This document shows, piece by piece, positions 1-13,139 of a DNA stretch of 64,000 nucleotides. The notes under the pieces are model-generated. The model saw nothing but the letters and a program-made list of their open reading frames with translations, was not told where the DNA came from and ran no database searches. Within the stretch, counting starts at the first letter, position 1, and each line of letters starts with the position of its first letter. Source of the DNA: Patagioenas fasciata (lineage: Eukaryota; Chordata; Aves; Columbiformes; Columbidae); contig NC_092521.1 in assembly GCF_037038585.1 (NCBI RefSeq), positions 53,328,398 through 53,392,397 of the forward strand, in the 5' to 3' direction. The position numbers and the translations under genes were made by a program.

Positions 1-267
1 TACCCTCAATGGATTTCTTCTCCATGCCTATTCTCACCCTTAACTCCATTAAGTCCTGCAGGCCAAAGAAACTTTTAGTGTTCAGTAGGAGTTCAGCTCA
101 CACCAAGACATCTCACATAGTGAGGTTATCACAAAGGTTTCTTTTCCAGTCTTCTGCCTATTGTAATGTGTGCATTTTTCCAAGGACAATCTCTTATTTC
201 TTTAATACTTTATTTTGTTTATATCTCATATGGATAAGGAGAGTCCAAATAAATCAAATTTCACAGG

Positions 268-470
268 TTCACAAAATGGCAGGGATTGGAAGCAACTTCT
301 GGAGGCCCTCTGCTCCCACCTCCCTGCTGACACAGGGCCACCTAGAGCAGGATACCCAGGACCATGTCAAGACAGCTTTTGAATATCCCCAGGGATGGAG
401 GCACCACAACCCCTCCGGTCAACCGGTGCCAGTGCTTAGTCACCCTCACAGTATAATGTGCACAACAACA
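268..470 (-). mobile_element. CR1 LINE 3'-end fragment
   Basis: Read on the minus strand, this stretch has the usual CR1 3'-terminal wording: a block about lines tested by a leading dimension, the GGTCTGACATGGTCCTGG-like segment, and then the GGGATTGGAAGC tail region. It is short and diverged. A weak open frame running across it on the plus strand is not a gene. Boundaries are approximate. Confidence 0.6.
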
Positions 471-2413
471 GTAAACAATCACAGAACCATTAAAAAAAAA
501 ATCCGAAAGGTTTCTGGGAAGGTTTCTAGATCATTCATGATCTTAGGACAGGAGCAGTGACAACTGCGTTTTCTTGAGACGTCTTCCCCATTATTTTCCC
601 ATGATGCACCACTCCCATGCAGGGAAGGAATGTCACATCCCGAGAGCCTTCCATCAGGTTTTGTTGTATGGGCAAACATGCAAAAGCTGTCAGGAGGTAC
701 AAACACAGATGGCTAATCTGAGCACATAAGCCTCACTTTCTTAGGAAGTCAGGCAAAGAAAACTCCACCACTGACCTCAGACATTCACCTAAATGGGTAA
801 CTCGAGTTCAGCTGAGCTCATTGTACATTGTTGCATGTGGTTTGTTGCCAAGATATGGACTGTGATTTGTACAATGTGTAAGCACAAGCAGCTTCGAAGC
901 CAGTGTTAGAAGTGTAATTGGGTGAAATCCAGGCTCCTTTCAAGATGGTGAGAATCCTGCCAGGCATTTTTAGGAGACCAGATTCATTAACTGCAACCAG
1001 GTTCAGAAATAAAGGCAAATGTGACTAAGATTTTCTAAGCTCCTAGGAAAAAATGTCTATATCTAATTTAAAGTATTGGTAACTCTTCCAAAATAATAAC
1101 TAAAAAATAAATATATATGGGAGATTTCTTAATGGGGATGAGCCAGAGCCAGTGCTCTGCCAAGTGCTGTTCTTACAGAAACATCACGTGCCTTTGACAC
1201 AGTTAAAACATAAGCACAGACAATTTCCAAACCTCAGATGGGGTCTGTGGCTTTTTTTCTTGATTTGACATGATGGGTATACAGTGTTGGATAATGGATA
1301 ACTTGGCAGGCTGCCTTTTGCAGAGGGACAGGTAGAGCTAGTCTGTGAAAAGAGATAACTTGTAACAATCTCTTCTCCCACTTGCTAGAAGATAATGGCT
1401 CCTTATAATTGATTTATATCTAAAAGGTGCAATTGAGAATATATGTAAAACAAGAAGTTGCCCACATGAGGTCTTAGGATGAGTGTGGATGACAGCAAAA
1501 TCATAAGAAGTTCATTTATAAGTACACAGGAAAGGTGTTTGTTGAAAGTAAAGCCTACTATTCATTAGCTGCTCCCGCTCTAACAAGCTCCAGGAAACAC
1601 CCTTGGAAATCTTTGTTTTCTGAAGTTACAAGTGATTTCTGAACCTATCAATGTACAAAACATGGACACAAAGTGCAGCTGCCCCCTCATCCCTCGATTT
1701 CCTTCAGCTGCAGCCAGAACAAGTTTTGTTTGTTTCCAGGTAAGTTAGTGGTTTTCCATTAACAGCAAAAGAAAGACTTTTTAAAAAGACAAAGTGTGGT
1801 ATCAACCTGTCTCCCTCCTCCACATATACGTGCAAAAGCCTAATCAGCAAACCAGAGACAACCAGGAGTGATGTGCAAGGCTTTTGTTATGGAGTTTTTC
1901 TGGACTTTGAAAACAGTACTGACAGCCTGACACATATGCTCAGTTATGGGTTTCATGTCACGTAGTATCACAGGCTTTCTGCTATCATGCACCAGCACTA
2001 GTTTTCACCTATCACAGAGTATTCACCCCAAAATCACTCTGCTGTTTGGGTTTGTTAGTTTGTTTTTCATGCATAAAGCAAACGTAAAGCAGACAAGAAA
2101 GGCCAAACAGTGAGGATCTGCTCTGGGGTGGGAAAGTTTCAGTTGGAAAGTAATTTATTTCCCCAAAGAGACTGCTGATTCATTTCACCCATAAGAATGT
2201 GCTCTGCAAAACCATACCATAAGTGATTTTTATTACAAGGGATAAAGGTCTACAGGAAAAATCTGCAGGATATTTTTTTCCTCAGACCAGCCCTGTAGCT
2301 CTAGTATCATCATTTCAGAGCGGGGACTGATGTTTTCCAGGACCTTCAGACTTCTGACCTTCTTTCCTATTCATTTCTGCATTGGTTGCCTGGTGGGGTC
2401 CTCCTATACTTTA
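471..2413. other. Intergenic DNA, no gene recognised
   Basis: Unique-looking AT-rich sequence between two CR1 fragments, downstream of AKAIN1. The open frames here are short, show no recognisable domain, and have no splice-site or promoter context that I can support. Confidence 0.5.
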
Positions 2414-3935
2414 GAATCATAGAATCATTTTGGTTGGAAGACACCCTCAGGACCATTGAGTCCAACCATTAACCTAACTCTGGCACTAAACCATGTCTCA
2501 TGACTCAACCACTTCCCTGGGCAGCCTGTTCCAGTGCTTGACAGCCCTTTCTGTGAATAAATTGTTCCTAATATGCAATCTGAACCTCCCCTGGTGCAAC
2601 TGGAGGCCATTTCCTCTCATCCTATCACTTGCTATTTGGGAGAAGAGACCAACACCCTCCATGCTACAACCTCCTTTCAGGTAGTTGTACAGAGCAGTAA
2701 CATCTCCCTTCAGCCTCCTTTTCTCAAGACTAAACAGCCCCAGTTCCCTGAGCCACTCCTCATCAGACTTGTGCTCCAGACCCTTCACCAGCTTTGTCAC
2801 CCTTCTCTGCACTCTTTCCAGCATCTCAATGTCTTTCCTATAGTGGGAGGCCCAAAACTGAACACAGGATTCAAGGTGTGGCCTCAACAGCACCAAGTAC
2901 ATTGGCACAATCACTTCCCTAGTCCTGCTGGCCACACTATTCCTGATACAAACCAGGATGCTGTTGGCCTTTTTAACCACATGGGCACACTGCTGGCTTA
3001 TGTTCAGCTGAATGCCAATTAATACCCCCAGGTCCTTTTCCACCAGGCAGCTTCCCAGCCACTCTTCTCCGAGTCTGTAGTGTTACCCGGGGTTGTTGTG
3101 ACCCAAGTGCAGGATCCAACACTTGGTCTTGTTGAACCTCATTCAGTTGGCCTCAGCCCATTGATCCAGCCAGTCCAGATCCCTACAGTAGATCAACACT
3201 CTCACCCAACTTGGCATAGTCTGCAAACTTACTGAGGATGCACTCTATCCCCTTTTCCAGATGGTTGATAAAGATATTAAACAGAACTGGCCCCAATACT
3301 GACCCCTGAGGAGCACGCCTTGTGACCAGCCACCGACTGGATTTGCCTCCATTCACCACAACTATTTGGGCCTAGCCATCCAACCAGTTCTTTACTCAGT
3401 GTGGAGTACACCCATCCAAGCCATGAGTTGCCAGCTTCTCCAGGAGAATGCTGTGGGATATGGTGTCAAAGGCTTCACTGAAGTCTAAGTACACAACATC
3501 CACAGCCTTTCCCTCATCCACTAAGTGGGTCACTTTGTCATAGGAGGACATCAGGTTGGTGAAGCAGGACCTGCCTTTCATAAAACCATGATGATTGGGC
3601 CTGGTTGCTTGGTTGTCTTGTATGTGCTGCATGATGGCACTCAGGATGATCAGTTTGATGACCTTCCCTAGCATTGAGGTCAGACTGACAGACCTGAAAT
3701 TCCCCAGATCCTCCTCCCGGCCCTTCTTATAGGTGGGTGTCACATTTGTCAACTTCCACTCAACTGGGACTTCCCCGGTGAGCCAAGACTGCTGGTAAAT
3801 AATTGAAAGTGGTTTGGTGAGCATCTCTGCCAGCTCTCCCTTAGAACCCTTGAGTGGATCCCATCTGGCCCCATAGACACGTGTGTGCCTGATCAGGATG
3901 GTTACGTAACAGAAGAGACTAAGGTCCCCAGAACC
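2414..3935 (-). mobile_element. CR1 LINE, 5'-truncated, ORF2 remnants
   Basis: The element begins on the plus strand with an inverted ATTCTATGA-type tail (TAGAATCATAGAATCATT near 2413) and continues for about 1.5 kb on the minus strand. Two open stretches encode pieces of CR1 ORF2. The one at 3396-3938 carries the reverse-transcriptase segments VVYLDFSEAFDT and HGFMKGRSC. The one at 2498-3043 carries the C-terminal part, with [16 protein letters not shown] and [10 protein letters not shown]. The two are separated by frameshifts and stops, so the copy is dead. Truncation at the 5' end is normal for CR1. Loss of the catalytic FADD block between the two open stretches confirms decay. Confidence 0.92.
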
Positions 3936-6900
3936 CACCAGTTCAGCCGTTGCTCCATTACTGCATGCCAGAAAGACTGAGGAGGAGCAGGGTTTTCAGC
4001 TGTGCTCTTGTACTGCTAGGGCAAAATTGTGTCTTTTTGGTGTCCCTTTATACCATCTGTTGTTCTCCTTGTGTCTGCTCTATTGGAGTTGCAGTCAAAG
4101 GTGGAGGCAAAATGATAGCGGGAGAGACATAGCACAATCTAATACCCAAAGTGACAGTCACAAAACAAAGAGGAGTTGTCTGTCTCCTGTAGGTGTCTGC
4201 ACTCACACACTGAATCCTTAGGCTGATGCATTGTTCCTCTAGGGAGACATGCCAAAAGAAACTGGGTTTCTTTGTCCTTCTGCAGAGCATTTGACACATC
4301 CCTGAGTGATGACACATTAGTTGCCACCAACATGAAAATTCATATGTGTAAGCATTTTTTTTCCACTTCTGTAGGCATGGGCATTTGGGTTAAATGAGTG
4401 GATCACAAAATAGTAACGAATCAGGCAATTACCAGCAGAACACATTTGTTATCTGCTGTCAAGCCTCAGCAACAGAGGGAACACAGTCATCTGTGCACCC
4501 TAACGAAATGTGACAGGCATTTAGAGACTGAAGCCTGACATTTCCTGACAGCATCACCATCTGCACACTGAAAGCTGCTAGTATCCGGACATCATAATCT
4601 GTTAAGGGCTGTTTATTATTGTACCTCCAAATCATAGGTCATGCAGATCCTTGAGTTATATGTCACCAGTTTTATATGCAGTCCCCTTATCTTAGCTAGG
4701 ATCCAAATTCTCGGTCTCTCACTGTGCTAGTTGGATGTTTAACTTTCCAAATAAGCAAGCCAATAGCCTAAGATGTAGATATTTGAAAGCGAGGGGGGAG
4801 GGGGGAAATCCTTCTAGCCTGCCAGCAGACAAAATAGATGTTAACCTAATTCTTACTAGGGCAGATGGAGTTATATAATCTGATTTCTAGGAGTATGGGA
4901 TTTTTCAAGGAAGTAAGGATTTACAACATATGATATACAGCATATTTTTGCAGCTTCAGAATCCTAATGTGGCAGTAGTTTCTACAATCCTGCTTCTATG
5001 CTCACTGCAGGTACAGGCAAAACAGTTTAAAGAATGAAAGATGCAATAATAATAGGAGTTTTTACCTAAATCAAGGAGAAACATTGCCTCAGATATGCTG
5101 GAACACAGAGACTCACACAGGGACTACAGGACTGATCCAATATTTTTTTCTCAAGCATATTTTCAGAGCAAGGAAAAAGGTGACCTTGAGAGACAACAGT
5201 ACAGGTTTACAGGAGTAAAAAAGAGCAGACCAATAAAAAACCCCAAAAAACAGTAGAGGTAAATTATATTGCAGACTTCAGTGTTTCTTTGTATTATAAG
5301 GAAGAGGAGAAAAGGCCGTAGGCAAAAAGGCATAAGTCAAGTTACAGAAGCAGATGTGCCAATTTGGCCTTGAAGAAGAGGTCTGGCACCCTGAAGAGTG
5401 GTCTTGAATTGCAAATGTATTTGCTAGAGTACTGTATGTATGCTTTACTGCCTGGTAGTGAACATGGAGCAGCCTCTCACTAAGAGAGGGCAAGGAAGCA
5501 CTGCCACATGGAACTGCGGGAATGGGTCAATATCCCACCAATGAGGCAAAGAAGATTTACTATATTCACTCTCCCTCGTCTGGAAGCAGATGGCTTTCAT
5601 AGTTCGTCTTGTAGCTGAGGATTTTCAGAATGAGCTGTCTCATGTGAAAGAAATGAGGGAAAACAGCATTAGCAGGAGGTATGTTTACTAAGCAAATATG
5701 TGGCAAACACATCTACTATAGCAACTGGAGACAAGGGCTTAGCTGTCTGGGACGCATATGCACATGTGAATGCAAGTGTGCAAAGAATAGCAGCTATTAT
5801 CTCCTCAGAGCAGTACCAAACGTGTTCCCCTGCCGAAGGACATAATTCCAAGTCTTCTGTAGACACAAGGAGGTAGCATTTAAGTTTTCAGAAGAACACA
5901 GTAATGTTCATCTTCCATCTCATATCACAAAGCAAACAATTACAGTCTTCACTAGCTGGTGTTTCTAAATGAGTTTCAACTCTGAAAGCACACACACAAT
6001 ATTTTCCTAAAGTTACCAGGAGTGTCTTACTTCGATGTTTTAGAATCAGCTCAGGTGGATTCAGTTTCCAACTTGCATAAGGGTTAATTTTCCCTCTTTC
6101 TATACAAGTTCTACTCCCAGCTACTGTCACAACGTATGTGGATGATTCATGATGATCTGACCTGTGTGGCTTCCTACTATAGGCAACTGAGGGGAAAAAA
6201 AACTGCAAAACACCACAACAACCAAACCCCACAGTTCCTTTTCTTTAGGTCATTATTTATTATTACTTTTCACCTTTAGTGAAAGAAAAGACAAAAGCCA
6301 CACCACAATGGAACATGTAATTCCACAGGGGTACTAATCAAACCCAAACTAAACATGAACTATTGTTGTTTTAGTGTAAAACAAGCAAGCTCATATAAAA
6401 AAATCCAAGTAGCAAGTCACTGGAGGAAAAGTTATTAGAAAAGAAAAGCTGCTTATGTTAATAAACAAAATACGCCTGGCAGACAAGAACAGCTTAGAAG
6501 CAAATGCATTTTAAATATGTATCTATTTCTTGGTGTTCCCCAGAGCACTCAAATTTAGCCAGTGTGTGTGCTCGTCCATTCAGTCTTAAGGATTAAAGAA
6601 ATTGTTGGTCATGTTGGCTAAATCCAGTCAAGATACAGTAGTCTTTTTTTTGGAAACAAAAGCCTGTGAGTGTCCACCAGGTTTTTTGAACAAAACAATG
6701 GAAGCAGAGAAAAGAAACCTTACTTCTGCTCCCTTTGAAAGGCAAGATACAAATTCAAAACCTACTAGGCGGCAGAGATTCCTTTTTTTCTGGAAAACCC
6801 AAAATATGCAAAAGGATTCTGTCAGAGTTTATTGCATGAGACACCAGAAGCCAAGTATGAGAAAACTCATCCATTAGAAACCAGGTTCCATCAGTACTTG

Positions 6901-7154
6901 CTGCGCAGTCCTGACTGAGTGTCAGGTTGGGAAAACATCTACAGCTTGGTTTCCCCTCCTCACTGCCACAAACTGTTTTAACAAGTTGATCTCTTTGTTG
7001 CAGGGACCAGTTGACAGAAATTAGGCTCTATATCCATGTTTTCATTAATTTTTGTTTTTCTCAGACCTGAGTGGGTAACGAAGTGACTCAGAGTGAATCC
7101 CACATCCTTTCAGGGATTTATTCTACTTTCTCTCATATTTTTTCTTTTCATAGG
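3936..7154. other. Intergenic DNA, no gene recognised
   Basis: About 3.2 kb of unique-looking sequence downstream of AKAIN1. None of the open frames exceeds about 114 codons and none shows a recognisable domain or repeat family. Confidence 0.5.
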
Positions 7155-7830
7155 GCAAAGGGACCTGGGGGTCCTGGTGGACAACAAGATGACCATGAGC
7201 CAGCACTGTGCCCTTGTGGCCAGGAAGGCCAATGACATCCTGGGGCGTATTAGAACGGGGGTGTTTAGTAGGTCGGAAGAGGTTCTCCTTCCCCTCTACT
7301 CTGCCCTGGTGAGACCACACCTGGAATATTGTGTCCAATTCTGGGCCTCTCAGTTCAAGAAGGACAGGGAACTGGTGGAGAGAGTCCAGCGCAGGGCAGC
7401 AAAGATGATTAAGGGAGTGGAGCATCTCCCTTGTGAGGAAAGGTTGAGGGAGCTGAGTCTCTTTAGCTTGTAGGAGACTGAGGGGTGACCTTGTTAATGT
7501 TTACAGATGTATAAAGGGTGAGCGTCACGAGGATGAAGCCAGGCTCTTCTCAGTGACAACCAACGGTAGGACAAGGGGTGATGGGTTCAAACTGGAACAC
7601 AAGAGGTTCCACTTAAATTTGAGAAGAAACCTCTTCTCAGTGAGGGTAACAGAACACTGGAACAGGGTGCCCAGGGGAGTTGTGAAGTCTCCTTCTCTGG
7701 AGACATTCAAGACCCGCCTGGACACCTTCCTGTGTGACCTCATCTAAGTGTTCCTGCTCCGGCAGGGAGATTGGACTTGATGATCTCTTGAGGTCCCTTC
7801 CAATCCCTGACATTCTGTGATTCTATGATT
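7155..7830 (+). mobile_element. CR1 LINE 3' end
   Basis: Plus-strand CR1 3' portion. An open stretch at 7153-7473 encodes the ORF2 C-terminus (QRDLGVLVDNKMTMSQHC and [16 protein letters not shown]). The frame is then broken by a stop near 7471 and resumes at 7553-7747 with [10 protein letters not shown]. The copy ends with ATTCTGTGATTCTATGATT at 7811-7830, the diagnostic CR1 3' tail. It is 5'-truncated and non-functional. It closely resembles the larger copy at 20608-22047, so both probably belong to the same CR1 subfamily. Confidence 0.95.
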
Positions 7831-10351
7831 CCCCTAGTTTAAACTCTTTAGCAAAGCCTTAAATAATGACACATTAACCTCTGCATTTAACATTAGCACA
7901 CATTAAAAGAACAACCACAGCATATTTTTAGTAGTCATATTGAGAATAGCTGCAGAGATATTTTTATATGCTTACCATTGTAGACATACTACATTCTGAA
8001 ATATGTAAAAAGCATCACCAAAAAAATAAAATAATCAGACACATGAGACTGTAATTTAGATTTTTAAATGCATTGTATGCTGTTGAGTAAATATTCAAAA
8101 ATTTCCAACTCAACTATAACATTATATTACCACAGATTTTTTTTTTTTATTTTTCTGAAATGATAAAGTGTAGATTTGGGTTTTGTTTGGTTGTTTGTTT
8201 GTTGGTTTGTTTGTTTGGGGTTTTTTCGCATTTTAGAACAGCGACTTCCAGTGTAATCACACAGAACCAACAACTTTATGAACAGTGGTATATGGTAATC
8301 TCTTACAACATCCTTCTGTGGCCATGTGAATTTCATTTTAGGTGCTGTTGTTTGCTTACACTACAAATAGTAGTACAAGTATGGTAATAAAATTGCAATA
8401 ATCAACCTGAATAAAAACATAACAAACATAGTGCAGGATAGCCACAGACACCTGATTCTTCTTTGTGGAAAGACTTGTGATAAGTCTACTTTCACATGTT
8501 CGTGCATCCTTCCACTTACTGTAAGTGCTAAAAATTAGTGAGTTTGTTTTAAATACATATAGACACCACTTTGTCTTGGACTTTTAAGATATGAATTATT
8601 GTGTTGAATAATGCATTTCCTACTGCAAACCTCACGAGGACATTTCTTGTCTCATACAACCGTCCAGTGAATCTGAAAATTGCTTCCCTTCTTTTGACAA
8701 GAGAAAACAGAGACATGTAAGGTATTAAGAGTGTATTTATTTATTTGTAGTCAGACCTGCATCACATCTGTAATGATTTCTATAGTCTGTATTTTCTCCA
8801 GAAAATATAATCTGTCAGTGAAGATACCAAAAATACCCGCTTTCACCATGTAATAAGCATTCAACAAGCCAAGGGTAAAGTTTTCTTTTGTGCAGTTCTC
8901 TCACATGCAGTAAAGATCTCTACATATCCTGGATGCAAGTGGTGTGCAGAACACTCTTTGTCAATAGAAGATACTAAATGCATGCCTTAATTCAGGGTTA
9001 TATGCTATAGATAGGAGAGACATTATTTGGCTCTCAGGGATAACAACACTATTTACTCTAGAGTATTTGTTTTTCCTTAATAGGTGACTATAGAGAACTT
9101 CCTCAAGGCTCTGTGAGGCTTCCTATTATTTTTCTCTCTCCAAGATACTAGATGTCTGACAGGACTGAAAAGGATGTGCATGACAGAATGGTTGAGTGGT
9201 GGTGTGTCTAAAAAGGCTAGGGCAGTAAAGCGATATTGTAGAAGAGCATAATGGGAGGAGGGCTGGAATAGGCTCATATGAAGTGGTGGCAAAAACCTGA
9301 ATTTACTGGCTTTTGAAATCCCTCTTTTTCTAATCTGATGATTAAAAAGAAAAAGAAAAGTAAAGAAGTTTCTAGACTACATGAAGGTTGTTAACATCAT
9401 TACCAGGAACATAAAAGACAACATCTTGCAAATTTCTGTGGAGAAAAAGCATTAGAAGTAGCAGACTAATCCCGAAGAAAAAGGATGTAGCTATCTGTCC
9501 TACAGCACTCTAAGCAAGTCTATGACGAACACCATTTTGCACCACAGAGTCTCTCCAATAGTCTTGCTTACCCTCATCTACTGCTCTTGCCTGCCCATCA
9601 GCCTTGGAAATGAACCTTGACTCATGATCTGTTTTCTAGGCTCTCAGAAAGCAAAGGTGCAAAGAGGGCTTAGAAATGAGCTATCTCCCAACAAAAGGTC
9701 AACTGATGAAAAAGCTAATGGTAAAAAATTACTATTACTACAAACATACACATATCTCAAGATTGAACTACTTCTACCTTTGAAAGTTTGCTTGGCTGGG
9801 AAAATTCACCCAATGTCTATAGAAGTGAACCAACTGTGTACTTGCAATCCAATTTAGTTTTCATTATTAGAGGATTTAGAACAACTTTAATCATGTTGAA
9901 TTCTTATTTGCATTTTTAAGTGAAAGAAGATCGAGCTAAATCATTGTCTGGTATGAGTCAGTGCTGTTAAATCAGAAAAAAAAATCGAACCAAGCAGATT
10001 TCAAAGGCTTAATAATACAGTATGTGGCTATTCATGACTAAGCCTCCAGCCATGAGAAAGAATCCTGAATTGTTTAACACAAACAGTAGGACACAGTAAG
10101 TAATAACCAATTACTTAAACCAGAAAGTCTCTTTGAGAATCATCTGACTAGAAAAGCAATTATGAAAGTTTGTCTCCTTCTTTGCAAATCCTGTGCATCT
10201 GATTCTCTGTATTTCTAGGCATATTACTACAAGAATTCAGATCAATCAGAGCTAAAAGCCATTTCTAGAATCAAATATATTGTTATTCATTTCAGTAATA
10301 GTAACAGTGCATTTGTTATTACAGTAAGGGAGCACAAAAGTGAAACCTACA
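7831..10351. other. Intergenic DNA, no gene recognised
   Basis: AT-rich unique-looking sequence just beyond the likely 3' end of AKAIN1. It holds only short open frames and a small GTTT-rich tract near 8175-8225. Confidence 0.45.
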
Positions 10352-11418
10352 TTTATTTAGTTTGTATTTTCAGAAACACCATGGATTCCTTCAGCTATAT
10401 AGAGTGGTTAAAGAGTAAGTTCTGCATTACTCAAAGCAATGCTATTTAAGGTGAATCTATGTAACAATTCCAAATGTCTAAAGTCACTTTATGCCCAGCA
10501 GGTGAGAGATATCTACCATGACAGCATTCAGACAATATATTTCCATCCTTCGAGACATTAATAAATTCAAACACTTGTTTTTTTAAGCCACTCCAGTCTT
10601 CACTTTCTGTAAATCAGTTCCCAGCAAACTTACAAAACTGAAGGAAAAGCTGGCAAACTCTGTGCTAGCACATCAGTTCCTCTTATTCAGTATCAAAAAA
10701 ATTAAAAGGAATAATTGAGGCACAAGTGATTTTTTTAATGCAGAAGTATAGAAGTATTTCAAATAAGTAGACTGAAACTTCAGTACTTCTTTTAACTTCT
10801 TTTAAAAAAAAGACATAGATAAGAGGTCTATAATCACAGTTATAGATCATAGTCACTGCAGTCTTACTGGATTGCTTTTTTTTTCCCCAAGATGGAAAAA
10901 GTAACTGGTTCATGGAACTTACCAAATCCACTTTATACTGACATTTCATAGAGTCCAGGTTAAAGCAAAATACAAACACATGCTTCAAGGCAGCCTGAAA
11001 GCATTCTGCTACACGCAACAGTAAACTATTTTTTCAGTGAAGACATCTTCAGTGAAGCCAGTAACTCAGAGAAGAGTCTGTCCAGCTGAACTGGCATAAA
11101 CATTGCACACAAAATTTACATGAAAGTGCACTCACAAGATTTTGAGAATTAACCCATACCTTAAGAGCTTGTGCTTGAAACTACTTTTATAGCTATGGTT
11201 ATTGTTTCTGTTAAGAGGCACTGCATAAATATGGAGTTAGTCATCTAATGCACTTAATATTTCTCAGCTGAGGACTATTGCAGCTTTACCCTATGTCCAG
11301 GTGTGGTTATACTTTGGTTTGCTTTACAAGAGTAACATTGCCCTAGCAATACAGCTGATACTAAAGAGAAGGCTGAAAGCACTGCAGCCTGGAGGATTGA
11401 AGAAAACAATCTGCTCCT
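10352..11418 (-). other. AKAIN1: Possible AKAIN1 3' untranslated region
   Basis: This is the minus-strand sequence directly after the AKAIN1 stop codon. Two candidate polyadenylation signals are visible on the minus strand: ATTAAA at 10734-10739 and AATAAA at 10352-10357. No LINE or LTR interrupts the stretch. The true cleavage site is not determinable from sequence alone. The assignment is inference from position and from the signals. Confidence 0.35.
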
Positions 11419-11609
11419 TTACTTCTTTTCATGCTTCTTGGTTAATTTTCCCCTTTCTAGCTGGAGGCTTGTACTGCTGCTTGTTCTCTTCTCCTTTCGC
11501 TGGCTCTCCTGAGAAACTTGCTGCACTGCTCGGAGGATAGCAGTCTGCACAATCTGCTTGCTGGCGTTCTGCAGCTTCACTTCATCTTGCTCCGGCCCTG
11601 GCTTCTCAC
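11419..11609 (-). CDS. AKAIN1: AKAIN1 coding exon 2 (A-kinase anchor inhibitor 1)
   Basis: Encodes residues 6-68 of a 68-residue protein; the human protein is known to be about 69 residues. The conserved amphipathic helix [18 protein letters not shown] is present, and the C-terminus is LTKKHEKK followed by TAA (11419-11421). In mammals AKAIN1 binds type II regulatory subunits of protein kinase A and competes with A-kinase anchoring proteins, which keeps the kinase diffuse in the cytoplasm; it is mainly neuronal. The exon starts at a good acceptor (TTTGGTTCTGGCAG then GTGAGAAG, boundary 11610/11609) in phase with the 16-nt first exon at 27670-27685, whose last base completes the Gly codon. A frame that runs 13 nt upstream into the intron looks like an N-terminus but lacks an ATG. 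Identification rests on recognising the family sequence and on synteny with ZBTB14. Confidence 0.93.
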
Positions 11610-11689
11610 CTGCCAGAACCAAACAACAAAGAGAGTGAACTAAGCATTTGTGGCTACTCTATGAACACCTGAAGGATAGAAAAGAGTGA

Positions 11690-11966
11690 CAAATGGCAGA
11701 ACCCAAGGGAATGGCAGGAAGATGTGCCAGGGGAGGTCTAAGTTAGGCATTAGGAGTAGGTTCTTCACCCAGAGGGTGGTGAAGCACTGGGACAGGCTCC
11801 CCAGGGAGGTGTCACTGCCCCAAGCCTGACAGTGTTCAAGAAGAGACTGGTCAATGTCCTCAGACACATGGTGTGAACTGTGGCGTTGTCATATGCAGGC
11901 ACAGGAGTTGGACTTGATGATCCTTGTGAGTACCTTCCAACTCGGGACATTCTATGATTATATGAA
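11690..11966 (+). mobile_element. CR1 LINE 3' fragment
   Basis: A short plus-strand CR1 3' end containing the typical stretch about an element with AGGGTGGTGAAGCACTGG and CTCCCCAGGGAGGTG, followed by the tail GGGACATTCTATGATTATAT at 11945-11965. It lies only about 80 bp upstream (in gene sense) of AKAIN1 exon 2, inside the intron and antisense to the gene. Confidence 0.85.
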
Positions 11967-13139
11967 AAAAAACGCTGAAGAATTCTTGGGAACAATTTAT
12001 TACGTACAAAACCTGCTATTACAGAATATGATGTATTAGAGTGGAAAGTGTTTCCATGTGCTCAGTGTGACAGGACTGAATAAAGGGAGAGACTTTGAGT
12101 CACACAACTCGGTGATCCACTTCCCAGCCCCAGGGGCAGCTGTGCCTTCACAGCTCAAACAAGCACAGCTGCATTTTCCAGCAAGATAGGGGAGGAGGTT
12201 TTTCTTGTCCAGCTGTGAATCACATCCTTTTTTGACTTGAGCTGTGCCTCTGGATGTGGAATTTAACTTCATTTTGTAAGCCTGACACATGCTGCCTCAC
12301 CACCATACAGAGAAAAAGCTGTTTCATTAACATTTCTATTTACTTTTACTCTGGATTAAAAGCCCTCATCCATCAAATTGACTTCAAGGTACAAAATTTT
12401 TGTTTAGTGTCAGTTTATTAATCCTTAGCTACATTTGCAAAAATATTAAAAACTGCTTAGATTTGGTAGAACATAAACCACCATAAACCACAAAAACAAA
12501 CAAACATCATATACAGCAACCTGACAAATACGTATTTCTTATGTGATACTTCCATGTTTTGCTGAAGTGCTAAAATCTGGAGAAGAACAAATTAATGTAG
12601 TGTGACTGCTGACACTAGGTAATGCAGAAGCGTGCCTTGTTTTAAGAGGTTTATCTTTAGGAAATATTTTGTTTCCTAACAGAGATAACAATTTTGTAGG
12701 AGAATAAAGAATGTTGCATAATGGTCAAAGTTGATCTTGATATTAAAAAAGTAGTTCTGAATTAAGGTGATCCACACCTATTGGAATTTAGGAAAACGCA
12801 GACTTGGTTGCTAATTGAAATACTTTGGCTAGGTGCTTATTTGCATCACTAGATTTGGTTTTAAAGTTTTTTAAGATACTAATCAGTTCTTTCTTAATTA
12901 ACACTGTTGTGCTCAAGTATTTCATTAAATAGGATTCTTATTTTACTGTCTCTTTGGAATTCATATATTAAGAATTATGTCTTGAGAGAAGTAAATAGTG
13001 AATGAAAGGTCACCTGCTTTTATGAGAGGTCCACATCTGGAGTTATAGAAATTCCCATGTTCTATTTGCAATAAAATTCAAGGTACAGACAAAAAGTAGA
13101 ATCACCTGTTTACTTTAAGGAAGACACTACAAAGATGTG

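Noticed and set aside
9-560. 183-codon open frame at the window start
   Set aside because: Crosses a CR1 fragment in antisense and shows no domain or splice context.
11610-11622. N-terminal extension MVLA- of AKAIN1 exon 2
   Set aside because: Starts with TTG inside the polypyrimidine/acceptor region. The true start exon is at 27670-27685.
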